64,000 nucleotides of DNA from Halorubrum persicum (GTDB lineage Archaea > Halobacteriota > Halobacteria > Halobacteriales > Haloferacaceae), in contig NZ_NHOA01000008.1 of assembly GCF_002727125.1 (NCBI RefSeq), positions 2,658 to 66,657 of the forward strand, given 5' to 3'. Below the pieces are notes generated by a model. That model saw only the letters and a program-made list of their open reading frames with translations, was not told the origin of the DNA and did no database searches. Made by a program: the position numbers and the translations under genes. Below are positions 1 to 7,739 of this stretch, one piece after another (the first letter of the stretch is position 1; each line of letters opens with the position of its first letter).

Positions 1-214
1 CGAGCGCGACGAACTCGTTGAACGGCTCCGTCCGCTCGATCTGTACGTCCCCGCCGTGCGTCTCGCGCAGCCGGAGCGCGAGGAACGCGGCGTACACCGT
101 CTCGTCGAGCAGCGCCGCCCGCCCGAACCGCCGCGCGACCGCCTCCTCGTGGCGGCGACACAGGTTTCGGAGGCCGGTGCGAGCAGCCGCCGAATACGTC
201 ACGACCAGCAGCAC
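1..214 (-). CDS. Conserved haloarchaeal protein, C-terminus cut by window edge
   Basis: The minus strand stays open from a GTG at 214 to the window edge. The product begins VLLVVTYSAAARTGLRNLCR and continues with an Arg-rich segment and ETVYAAFLALRLRETHG, which reads as a soluble alpha/beta protein. It lies in the same frame as the gene before it, 51 bases after that gene's stop, and is probably the third gene of an mcm-led transcript. I recognise it only as a haloarchaeal protein usually found near mcm. Function is unknown, and the C-terminus is outside the window. Confidence 0.65.
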   Translation of the reverse strand, partial: MLLVVTYSAAARTGLRNLCRRHEEAVARRFGRAALLDETVYAAFLALRLRETHGGDVQIERTEPFNEFVAL

Positions 215-265
215 GAACGCGCCTGATCGGCTCCGGAACTTATCGGTTCCGAACCGGTACGCCGA

Positions 266-574
266 TCACACCCGTTCCACGTCGAATTCGGGGACTGAGT
301 CGCCGTTCCCACCTGTCGAATCAGATAAACGATCGCCGCCGGAGAGCGCGAGCACGCGCTCTCGGGCCGCCGGCGCCGAGGGCGCGACCACGACCGTCCC
401 GTCGACCGCGTCGTCGCCGACCGCGCGGAACACGTCGTCGTCGCCGTCGAACTCGGTGGCGTACGTCCGGAGGACCGCCGCCACGCGCCGCTCGGTGTCG
501 GCGAGGTCGGCGTCGCCGTTCTCGAACGCGCGGAGCGCGTCCTCGACGTTCCGTATCGCGGAGATCCGGTCCAT
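266..574 (-). CDS. Small conserved haloarchaeal protein directly behind mcm
   Basis: 102 residues, acidic and without membrane segments or cysteines. The start codon immediately follows the mcm stop codon with no spacing, so translation is very likely coupled to mcm. The N-terminal part (MDRISAIRNVEDALRAFENG, then DADLADTERRVAAVLRTYAT) looks helical. Residues 50-80 are richer in Val and Ala. I know no biochemical function. The tight coupling suggests a role linked to replication or simple co-expression; that is inference. Confidence 0.75.
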   Translation of the reverse strand: MDRISAIRNVEDALRAFENGDADLADTERRVAAVLRTYATEFDGDDDVFRAVGDDAVDGTVVVAPSAPAARERVLALSGGDRLSDSTGGNGDSVPEFDVERV

Positions 575-3500
575 CTACGTCGTCCGGAGGTGGCCCTGCT
601 TGGGTTCGTACACTTCGCCCTTGGTCCGGAGCTTCTCGATCTCTTGTTCGGCCTTCCCCGGATCCATCCCGATCTCGCCGGCGCGGTCGAGCACCTCGTC
701 GACGGGTGCGCCCTCCTCGAACTCCTCCTCGATGTCCGCGATGAGTCCCTTGATGTTCTTGATGCGGTCGCGCTGGCTCTTCGAGGTGCCCGTCTCGACG
801 ACGTCGGCATCGAACTGGCCCGTCTCCGGGTCGACGCCGATGTCCTTGAGACACGACTCGATGATGTCCGTCGCCCGGTCCGCGTCCTCGCGCTCGACGG
901 TGTCCGAGAGACGGACCCGGGCGCTCGCCTCCGAGAGCCTGACCATCGCCTCCAGCTTCCGGGCGGTGACCGGAACCGGCGCGTCCTCGTCGGCGCCCTT
1001 CGAGCGCAAGTCGACGTAGAACTCCTCGATGAGCTCCTTCGCCTCCTCCGTCATCGTCGGGTAACAGGAGCGCTTTGCGTGCGCGATGTATTTCCGCAGC
1101 AGTTCGGCGTCGATCTCCGGGGCGACCTCTTCGGTCACCTCCGCGACTTGGTCCGAGGTGAACTCCGAACTCGCCAGCTCCTCGCGCTGGGTGTTGAGCT
1201 CGCCGGCGTAGTTCGTCTTGATGATGTGTTTCGCCAGTCGGGAGTCGTGCTCCGGATCCGGACTGTCCGTCACCGTGAAGATGAGGTCGAACCGCGAGAT
1301 GAGCGCGGGTTCGAGGTCGATCTGCTCGCCGATCGGCTCGTACTGGTCGAACCGGCCGTACTTGGGGTTCGCGGCGCCCAAGAGGGAACACCGCGCCTTC
1401 AGCGTCGCGTTGATCCCCGCCTTCGAGACGGAGATCTTCTGCTGTTCGAGCCCCTCGTGCATCGCGGAGCGGTCCGAGGAGTTGTGGACGACCAGCCCGT
1501 TCGCAACGAAGTTGTGGGTCTCTTCGACGGTCAGGTCGTACACCCTTGGTCGTTCTCCGTCCCTGATCCGTGCCAGCGTCGACCGCAGTTCCGCCTCGAC
1601 GGCGTCGACCTCTTCCGCGACGGCCTCGCGTAGGTGTCCGAGCCGGTCCGTCTCGACCGCACCCGACAACCACCGTGACACGGTCGCCTGATCCACGTCG
1701 AGCCGAGACGCCACGTCGGACTGACTGATTCCGTAGGCGTCGAGCGCCGCCGACAGTTCTGCCGGCGTTTCGCCGATCGGCTCACGATCGAGCAGGTCAC
1801 GAGCCCGCCGTTCAGCCGTCTCGACCGGACCATCGATGATGTCTGCGAGCCGCTGTCGGAGCACCTCGCCGCGGTGTTCCGTCGACTCCGGGAGGACGGC
1901 CTCGACCGACTCGACTCGGCGCCACTTCACGTCACCGCAGACAAATTCGCGGAGGTCGTCGAGATCGGTCCCTTCGACCGCCGTGAGGATCGCGCGAAGT
2001 CTCTCCGCCGCCGTGCGCCGAACGTCGTCGCTCTCGCCCCACTCGCGAGAGATCTGTTGCTGTGACAGCGCCGTCCCCTCGGCCAACTCGGTCTGCGAGA
2101 CGTGGTACCGCTGTCGCAGTTCCGAGAGCGTTTCCCACGTCACCGTCTCGTCGAGCCGGAGCCGGTCCGTGGCGGCCGTCTCCAGTCGGTCTTCGAACGC
2201 CGCGAGGACCCGGCTCGCACGGTGGAGCGAGACGTTCGCGGCCCCGTTCTCGAAGTCGTGATACGTGCCCTCGTTGAGCCCGCATTCGCTCTGGTGGAGC
2301 CGGAGCGACTCGCGGCATTCCGCGAGCACGTCGTCGATCCGCGGGACCACGTCGAGAATCGTGCGGTCGCCGTCGGCGGCATCGACAACTCGATCGAGCG
2401 CCGCCGCCTTTCGCGTGGCCGTGAACCCGACGACGCGTCGGAACGCAGCGAGTGAGGCGGCGTCGGTCACCGCGAGGTAGTACACGTCCCGGCCCCCGTT
2501 CCGTTCGCGATGCTGGATCTGACTCGACACGCCGAACTGCAAGAGGAGGTTCCGCGTGCCGCGAAGCAGGTCTCGACTCGCCGAGGCCACCCGAACGTTC
2601 CCCGCCGACTCGTCGACGTGCCCCTCGCTGTCGGCGAGCGCGCGAACGAACGCGGCCTTCGCCGCGCGGCTGCCGGCCGAAACGGGGGTCGGGAAGCACT
2701 TCTGGTCATACCGACCGAGGTTCATCCCCGCGTCGAGGACGGCGTCGGCGTGTTCCTTCCCGTTCACTCGGACCGTCTCGACGCCGCCGTCGCGCTTCTC
2801 GCTCGGCGGCCGGGTCGGCTCGGCGTCGAACGCTTCGCGGGCCGCCCGCTCGAAGTCGGCCAGCAGTTCGTCGTCGGCGTTGGTGAACCGGACGCCGTAG
2901 ACGCCCTCGTCTCTGTCGTAGTACACGTTCCCGTCGCCCGAGAGGTACCCGAGGACCCTCGCCATCGCGGCGCCGACGCCGTCAGCGTCGGAGGCCCGTC
3001 CTTGATCGATGACCCCGCTGTCGTCAGCGCTCGTGGCCGCCACCGCTCCGCCGCCGTCTGCCGCCTTCGTCGGAATCTGTCTGGGAACGTACACCCAGTC
3101 GCCGTCGTCGAGCGCGGCCGCCTCGCGCTCCACGCGCTCCCCGTCGTCGAGGATGAAGAACGGATGATCGGCCGTCGCGGTCAGCGACTCGCCCGTTTCC
3201 ATCGTGACCCGAGTGAGCTCCGAGGGCGCGTCGTACTCGTGGACCGCTGAGACCGGGCGCTCGACCAGCCGCCCGTCTTCGTCCATCGTCCAGACGTCGA
3301 GGTCGACGTCGCGGATGTGACGCCCGTTCGAGAGCTCCTCGATCTCACCGTCCTTCGCGGCTTCCCGCGCCAGTTCGTCGATGCGTTCGACGCGTCCGTC
3401 CGCGAGCGAGACCAGCGTGTCGCCCGTGACGCAGTCCATCTTGTCGAGCTCGTCGACCGCGGCGATCCCCTTGTCAGCGAGCACGAGCGCGCCGGCTTCG

Positions 3501-4630
3501 AGCGACCACTGCTGGCCGTCGCCGAAATCGTCTCTTACAGCTGCAGCCGTAAGACCTGCTGCAGATGATCCTTTTCCAGATGTATAAACTGATCTTGGAG
3601 CAATATTCTCGACATAACTGATCATTTGGCTCTTGCCAGTTCCGGGGTCACCGATCAGGAGCATGTGGAGGTCGCCGCGGATCCGCGACCCGTCGGGGAG
3701 GTGTTTGGTGACGCCCGAGAACAGCTGGAGGATCATCGCGAGCTTCTCCTCCTCGTAGCCGTAGATGGCCGGGGCGATGGAGTCGACCATCGCGTCGTAG
3801 ATGTCGTCGCGGTTGGAGAGTTCGATGATCTCGCGTTTGTCCGCCTCGGTGATGTCCATGTCCTCGAACTCCTCGTCCTCGATGGCGATGGAGACGCCGT
3901 CCATGTACAGGTCGAAGATAGCGGACTTCTCGTTCCCCTGCTCGACCTGCTCGATGTGGAGGACGCCGACGCAGGTGACGTGGTCGCCGGGGCTCACCTT
4001 CCCGGTGATGTCGTCGACGATGTCGACGTCGATGTTCTGGGGCGTCTCGCCGCCGCGGAGTCCCTCGGGCGACTCCTGGATGCGGAGCTTCTGCGAGTCG
4101 ACGAACTCCGACTGGTCGAAGTTGACGCGGAAGGGGCCCTGTCGCTCGCAGCCCTGACACTCGTGGGGCTCTTGGAAGCCGCCGTCGCTTTGGGGAATGT
4201 ACGTCATCGTGCCGCAGCGCTGGCACTCGAAGGCGGCCTCGGTCACTTTCGGGCGGACGTCGGTCGCCTTGCGGACGATGCCCTTGATCGAGACGAGCCT
4301 GCCGATGTGGTCGTCGTGGACCCGAATCCCACGGATGTCGATGCTCTCGGGGAGGTTCTCGATCCGAACGTGTGCGCGTGCGAGACTGACGTCTGCGGGA
4401 AGGTCGTAGAGCCGAATCGCTTCTTCGGCGTACTCGCGCATCTGATCCGGCTTCGTGCGGAAGTCCTCCGCGAGGTCGCGGTCGAACTGATAGAGGTCGT
4501 CGTATTCGATGTACAGCGAGCGCTGTTCGTTGGGATATCGCTGCGCAAGCTGTCCGATCTCCTCACGGTAGTAGTTACGGTAGAACTGAATGAACCGCTC
4601 CGTGAGGTCCTGATTCCCGGCCTGAGCCAT
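575..4630 (-). CDS. mcm: Replicative DNA helicase MCM with in-frame intein
   Basis: Archaeal MCM, the hexameric ATP-driven 3'-5' replicative helicase. The 1351-residue precursor contains a 651-residue intein; the ligated protein would be 700 residues, normal for haloarchaeal MCM. The zinc site is C136, C139, C158 and C161. Walker A GDPGTGKS is at 327-334. Walker B AVDELDKMD is at 391-399, directly before the intein cysteine at 400. The extein resumes with SSDRSAMHEGLEQQ, and the arginine finger region follows (LISRFDLIF). A winged-helix C-terminus ends the protein. The ATG at 4630 lies about 27 bases downstream of a weak TATA-like element. Residues about 331-369 use AT-rich codons unlike the rest of the gene. 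Confidence 0.97.
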   Translation of the reverse strand: MAQAGNQDLTERFIQFYRNYYREEIGQLAQRYPNEQRSLYIEYDDLYQFDRDLAEDFRTKPDQMREYAEEAIRLYDLPADVSLARAHVRIENLPESIDIRGIRVHDDHIGRLVSIKGIVRKATDVRPKVTEAAFECQRCGTMTYIPQSDGGFQEPHECQGCERQGPFRVNFDQSEFVDSQKLRIQESPEGLRGGETPQNIDVDIVDDITGKVSPGDHVTCVGVLHIEQVEQGNEKSAIFDLYMDGVSIAIEDEEFEDMDITEADKREIIELSNRDDIYDAMVDSIAPAIYGYEEEKLAMILQLFSGVTKHLPDGSRIRGDLHMLLIGDPGTGKSQMISYVENIAPRSVYTSGKGSSAAGLTAAAVRDDFGDGQQWSLEAGALVLADKGIAAVDELDKMDCVTGDTLVSLADGRVERIDELAREAAKDGEIEELSNGRHIRDVDLDVWTMDEDGRLVERPVSAVHEYDAPSELTRVTMETGESLTATADHPFFILDDGERVEREAAALDDGDWVYVPRQIPTKAADGGGAVAATSADDSGVIDQGRASDADGVGAAMARVLGYLSGDGNVYYDRDEGVYGVRFTNADDELLADFERAAREAFDAEPTRPPSEKRDGGVETVRVNGKEHADAVLDAGMNLGRYDQKCFPTPVSAGSRAAKAAFVRALADSEGHVDESAGNVRVASASRDLLRGTRNLLLQFGVSSQIQHRERNGGRDVYYLAVTDAASLAAFRRVVGFTATRKAAALDRVVDAADGDRTILDVVPRIDDVLAECRESLRLHQSECGLNEGTYHDFENGAANVSLHRASRVLAAFEDRLETAATDRLRLDETVTWETLSELRQRYHVSQTELAEGTALSQQQISREWGESDDVRRTAAERLRAILTAVEGTDLDDLREFVCGDVKWRRVESVEAVLPESTEHRGEVLRQRLADIIDGPVETAERRARDLLDREPIGETPAELSAALDAYGISQSDVASRLDVDQATVSRWLSGAVETDRLGHLREAVAEEVDAVEAELRSTLARIRDGERPRVYDLTVEETHNFVANGLVVHNSSDRSAMHEGLEQQKISVSKAGINATLKARCSLLGAANPKYGRFDQYEPIGEQIDLEPALISRFDLIFTVTDSPDPEHDSRLAKHIIKTNYAGELNTQREELASSEFTSDQVAEVTEEVAPEIDAELLRKYIAHAKRSCYPTMTEEAKELIEEFYVDLRSKGADEDAPVPVTARKLEAMVRLSEASARVRLSDTVEREDADRATDIIESCLKDIGVDPETGQFDADVVETGTSKSQRDRIKNIKGLIADIEEEFEEGAPVDEVLDRAGEIGMDPGKAEQEIEKLRTKGEVYEPKQGHLRTT
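1481..3433 (-). other. Intein with LAGLIDADG homing endonuclease inside MCM
   Basis: Intein residue 1 is Cys (CVTGDTLVSL) and the last residue is Asn (LVVHN), followed by extein Ser, so the splice junctions are intact. Block B is ATADHPFF at 86-93. The two dodecapeptide motifs are LGYLSGDGNV (161-170, Asp167) and VRALADSEGH (263-272, Asp268). Both catalytic aspartates are present, so the endonuclease may be active. Between the endonuclease and block F (RVYDLTVEETHNF, 630-642) are three segments like XRE-type helix-turn-helix: about 378-397, 445-466 and 568-590. The insertion point is in the Walker B motif of MCM, a known type of intein site. Confidence 0.95.
3523..3640 (-). other. AT-rich codon patch inside the MCM extein
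   Basis: Bases 3541-3640 contain 44 G+C of 100, against roughly 65 percent in flanking mcm sequence, although the protein (Walker A downstream part through YTSGKGSSAAGL) is perfectly conserved. Codons such as GGA AAA GGA TCA TCT GCA appear where neighbours use GGC AAG TCC GCC. Ser351 of the YTSGKGSS motif, near the middle of the patch, is at 3580. This looks like sequence from a lower-GC donor. Confidence 0.8.
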
Positions 4631-4711
4631 TACGAAACCCCTTCGTCACCATCACGTATGAACCTCATGCTCGGGGCGGAGGTGGTCCGATCGAGGTAAC
4701 TCGTCGTCGCG

Positions 4712-4765
4712 TCAGGCCTTCCCAACTCGCTCAGGCCTACCCAACTCGCTCAGGCCTTCCCGACG
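4712..4765. repeat. 19-bp tandem repeat at the 3' end of the TRAM gene
   Basis: The unit tcaggccttcccaactcgc occurs at 4712-4730 and, with one change, at 4731-4749. A third partial copy (4750 on) is the true 3' end of the minus-strand gene. Each copy carries the Lys-Ala-stop codons, so the gene end including its TGA has been duplicated downstream. Confidence 0.85.
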
Positions 4766-5112
4766 TACGTCGCGTCCGCCGAGGTGCGGCCGTCGTTGAA
4801 CGAGAGCACCTTCGCGCGTATCACGTCACCTTTCCCCACGTCGCCCGGGATGTCCTCGGTGAAGAGGACGAACCCCTCGACCTTGCCGACGGCGACCTCC
4901 TCGCCCGAGTGGTGGTCGGTGAGTTCGGTGACGCCGAACTCGTACGTCTCGCCGATCGCGACCGGCGGATCGCGCTCTTGGGCGGCCTCGTGGGCGCGCT
5001 TCGACTCGCGCGCCTCCGAGGAGGGGGATCGCAGTCGGCGGACGACGACCAACAGGACGAGCAGGACGATCACGGCGACGGCACCGATGACGACCGGTGG
5101 TAACGGTAACAT
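4750..5112 (-). CDS. Membrane-anchored TRAM-domain protein
   Basis: 120 residues from the ATG at 5112. Residues about 2-26 (LPLPPVVIGAVAVIVLLVLL...) form one transmembrane helix followed by Arg-Arg. A charged linker follows, then a C-terminal TRAM domain, a small beta-barrel that binds RNA (about 55-120, from VAIGETYEFGVTELTDHHSG to SADATYVGKA). TRAM proteins in archaea act on tRNA or as RNA chaperones; a membrane anchor is less usual. The start was chosen because the longer frame upstream is low-complexity Arg/Ser sequence and a TATA element lies 27 bases before this ATG. It is divergent from hel308. Confidence 0.85.
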   Translation of the reverse strand: MLPLPPVVIGAVAVIVLLVLLVVVRRLRSPSSEARESKRAHEAAQERDPPVAIGETYEFGVTELTDHHSGEEVAVGKVEGFVLFTEDIPGDVGKGDVIRAKVLSFNDGRTSADATYVGKA

Positions 5113-5135
5113 ACCTGGCGGTCGACTCGTAGTCA

Positions 5136-5144
5136 CGTAAACGC
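5136..5144 (-). promoter_or_regulatory. TATA element of the TRAM-protein gene
   Basis: Minus-strand GCGTTTACG is centred 27 bases before the ATG at 5112, the distance expected for a leaderless transcript. Confidence 0.6.
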
Positions 5145-5167
5145 CCGGGGTCGACGACGAACGCGCC

Positions 5168-5201
5168 GGTCCGGACCGAGCACATCCCGCCGGTCCGGAC
5201 C
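5168..5201. promoter_or_regulatory. Twin 10-bp palindromes, candidate operator
   Basis: The perfect palindrome ggtccggacc occurs at 5168-5177 and 5192-5201, 24 bases apart (about two helical turns). It lies in the divergent interval between the TRAM gene and hel308. Identical flanking bases (cgcc before, gagc after) extend the repeat. This is an operator-like arrangement; the binding protein is unknown. Confidence 0.45.
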
Positions 5202-5312
5202 GAGCGCGTCGGGCCGACCGCATGAGAAACGCCTTTGCGCTTGAGGCCCCCCGTTCGACGTGATGCGAACGACTCTCGGTCGCCGTCGAGTCGCCCACGG
5301 GCGTGGTGCGGC

Positions 5313-7655
5313 GTGAAGGTCGCGGACGCGGTGCCGGAGTTCGCCGACGCCTTCGGGTTCGAGGAGTTCAACCGGATGCAACGCGAGGCGCTGCCGGGGA
5401 TCTTGGAGACCGACCACAACGTGGTCGCCTCCGCGCCGACCGCCTCCGGCAAGACCGCGCTCGCCGAGCTCGCGATCTGCAAGACGCTCTCGGAGGGCGG
5501 CACCGCGCTCTTCGTCGCACCCCTCCGCGCGCTCACAAACGAGAAGGAGAGCGAGTGGGAGCGCTTCGAGGAGCTCGGCTACTCCGTGTACGTCGTCTCC
5601 GGCGAGCGCGACCTGAACCCCCGCCGCGCGGAGCGCGCGGACGTGCTCGTGACGACCCCCGAGAAGGCCGACAGCGCCACTCGAAAGCACGACTCCGGGC
5701 GCTACTCCTTTATCACCGACGTGGACTGCGTCGTCATCGACGAGGTCCACCTGCTCGACAGCGAGAAGCGCGGCGCGGTGCTCGAAGTCACCGTCTCCCG
5801 GCTCCGCCGCCTGCAGGACCCCCGCGTCGTCGCGCTCTCGGCGACGATGCCGAACGTCGCGGACGTGGCCGAGTGGCTCGACGCGCCCGCGGAGACGACC
5901 TACGCGTTCGGCGACGAGTACCGCCCGGTCGACCTGGAAACCGGCGTGAAGACGTACTCGCACGGCTCCAACGCCTTCGCCGACAAGTACCGCCGCCTCT
6001 ACCGCGCGCTCGATCTGGCCGAGCCGCACGTGCGAGAGGACGGGCAGGCGCTCGTGTTCGTCTCCTCGCGACAGGACACGGTGCAGGCCGCGAAGAAGGC
6101 GCGCGACGAGATCACCGACCGAGACATCCCGATCGACTCGCGGGGCGACTACGACTTCCACAACGAGGCGACAGAGCTCACCAACGACACCCTCCGCCAG
6201 TCGGTCACCGACGGCGTCGGCTTCCACCACGCAGGCCTCGGGAAGGAGGACCGCGACCGCGTCGAGGAGTGGTTCAAGCAGGGGAAGATCAAGATCCTCT
6301 TCTCGACGTCGACGCTCGCGTGGGGGGTGAACCTCCCGGCGCGCTGCGTCGTCATCCGCGACACGAAGTACCACGACCCGCTGGAGGGCGAGACCGACAT
6401 CTCGCCGCTCGACGTGCTCCAGATGCTCGGGCGCGCCGGCCGCCCCGGCTACGACGACGTGGGATACGGCTGGGTGGTCTGCGACCGCGCTGACGCCGAC
6501 AAATACCGCGCGCTGCTGAAGGAGGGGAAAGCGATCGAGTCGCGGCTCGCCGCCGAACTGGAGTCGCATCTCAACGCGGAGATCGCGATGGGCACCATCC
6601 GCGGACTGGAGGACGTGATGGCGTGGTTGGAGACCACGTTCTACTACGTCCGCGCGCGGTCGGAGCCGGACGTGTACGACTTCCCGACGCTCCGCGATCG
6701 GGTCCGCGACACCCTCGAATCCCTCGTCGACGACGGGTTCGTCGCGGCCGACGACGAGCTCGCGATCGAACCGACCGCGCTCGGGCGACTCGCCTCGAAG
6801 TACTACCTCCGGCTCGACACGGCCCGGCGGTTCAGCCGGCTCGCCGACCGGGAGACGCTCACGGTCGATTCGGTGTTAGAGACCGTCGCGGCGGCCGGCG
6901 AGTTCGACTCCGTCTCGGCGCGGTCGGCCGAGTCGGACGCGATCGACCGCATCCTCGACGGCCGCGACACCGACCTGGAGGACGGCCACCGCAAGGTGTT
7001 CGCCATTCTGGTCGCCGGGATGGCCGACACGATCCCCTCGGACCTGCGCTCTGACGCGTGGGTGATCCGACAGAACGCGCTCCGACTGCTCGCCGCGCTC
7101 TCGGAGTTCCTCGATCGGTTCGCCGGCCCCCGCGCCGCCAACCTCGCGTGCCGGGTAGAGGCGCGCGTCGAGCACGGCGTCTCCCGCGAGGCGGTCGCGC
7201 TCACCGCGATCGACGGCGTCGGCTCCGGCCGCGCCGAGCGGCTCGCCGACGCCGGGCTCACCTCCCCCGCCGCCGTCGTCGACGCGGGCGCGACGGAACT
7301 CGAACGCGCCGGCATGAGCGGCTCCGTCGCCGAGCGCATCGTCGATGCCGCCCGCGACTGCCCCCGGGTCGACGTTGACTGGGGCGAGTTCCCCGACGCG
7401 ATCGCGGTCGGCGAAAACGAGATGTGCGAGGTCGCCGTGGCCGCCGTCTCCGGGAGCGCTCGCGCGGGAATCAGGGTCACCGTCAACGACGTCGAGATGA
7501 CCGCGACGACGACGTACCTCGACGGCGAGACGACGGTCCCGGTCGGGGTGTTCGGCCCCCCCGACGCCGACGAACTGGAGTTCCTCGTCGAGGTCGTCTT
7601 CCCCGACCTGCCGCTGATGCCCGTCAGGGCCGCGCGGACGGTTCGAGTGGAGTAG
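5313..7655 (+). CDS. hel308: ATP-dependent DNA helicase Hel308
   Basis: Superfamily 2 Ski2-like helicase that unwinds lagging strands at stalled forks. It has 780 residues from the GTG at 5313, the usual length. The Q-motif region is FNRMQREALPGI, motif I APTASGKTA, motif II DEVH, motif III SATMPN, and motif VI QMLGRAGRPGYDD. The C-terminal helix-hairpin-helix (IDGVGSGRAERLADAG) is in domain 5. A C-terminal beta-rich extension of about 100 residues follows. The upstream open frame from TTG 5235 is low-complexity Arg/Pro sequence and is not part of the protein. No TATA box stands at -27; one at about 5231 would give a leader near 50 bases. Confidence 0.95.
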   Translation: MKVADAVPEFADAFGFEEFNRMQREALPGILETDHNVVASAPTASGKTALAELAICKTLSEGGTALFVAPLRALTNEKESEWERFEELGYSVYVVSGERDLNPRRAERADVLVTTPEKADSATRKHDSGRYSFITDVDCVVIDEVHLLDSEKRGAVLEVTVSRLRRLQDPRVVALSATMPNVADVAEWLDAPAETTYAFGDEYRPVDLETGVKTYSHGSNAFADKYRRLYRALDLAEPHVREDGQALVFVSSRQDTVQAAKKARDEITDRDIPIDSRGDYDFHNEATELTNDTLRQSVTDGVGFHHAGLGKEDRDRVEEWFKQGKIKILFSTSTLAWGVNLPARCVVIRDTKYHDPLEGETDISPLDVLQMLGRAGRPGYDDVGYGWVVCDRADADKYRALLKEGKAIESRLAAELESHLNAEIAMGTIRGLEDVMAWLETTFYYVRARSEPDVYDFPTLRDRVRDTLESLVDDGFVAADDELAIEPTALGRLASKYYLRLDTARRFSRLADRETLTVDSVLETVAAAGEFDSVSARSAESDAIDRILDGRDTDLEDGHRKVFAILVAGMADTIPSDLRSDAWVIRQNALRLLAALSEFLDRFAGPRAANLACRVEARVEHGVSREAVALTAIDGVGSGRAERLADAGLTSPAAVVDAGATELERAGMSGSVAERIVDAARDCPRVDVDWGEFPDAIAVGENEMCEVAVAAVSGSARAGIRVTVNDVEMTATTTYLDGETTVPVGVFGPPDADELEFLVEVVFPDLPLMPVRAARTVRVE

Positions 7656-7709
7656 CGCCCCCGGCGTCGGCGAGCGCTCCGCATCGCGCATAAACCTCCG
7701 CTCCGACCG

Positions 7710-7718
7710 CTTTTCACC
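7710..7718 (+). promoter_or_regulatory. TATA element of the zinc-ribbon gene at 7740
   Basis: cttttcacc lies about 27 bases before the ATG at 7740, consistent with a leaderless transcript. Confidence 0.5.
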
Positions 7719-7739
7719 CATACCGGGGCCACCCGCCGT

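Noticed and set aside
18-1019. Long plus-strand frame opposite mcm
   Set aside because: Ser/Arg-rich shadow of the mcm and flanking genes; high-GC DNA keeps such frames open.
3626-4699. 357-codon plus-strand frame rich in Val, Asp and Leu
   Set aside because: Antisense to the N-terminal half of MCM; no domain and composition typical of reverse-frame translation.
5133-6569. 478-codon minus-strand frame across hel308
   Set aside because: Lies fully antisense to the helicase, whose motifs are unambiguous.
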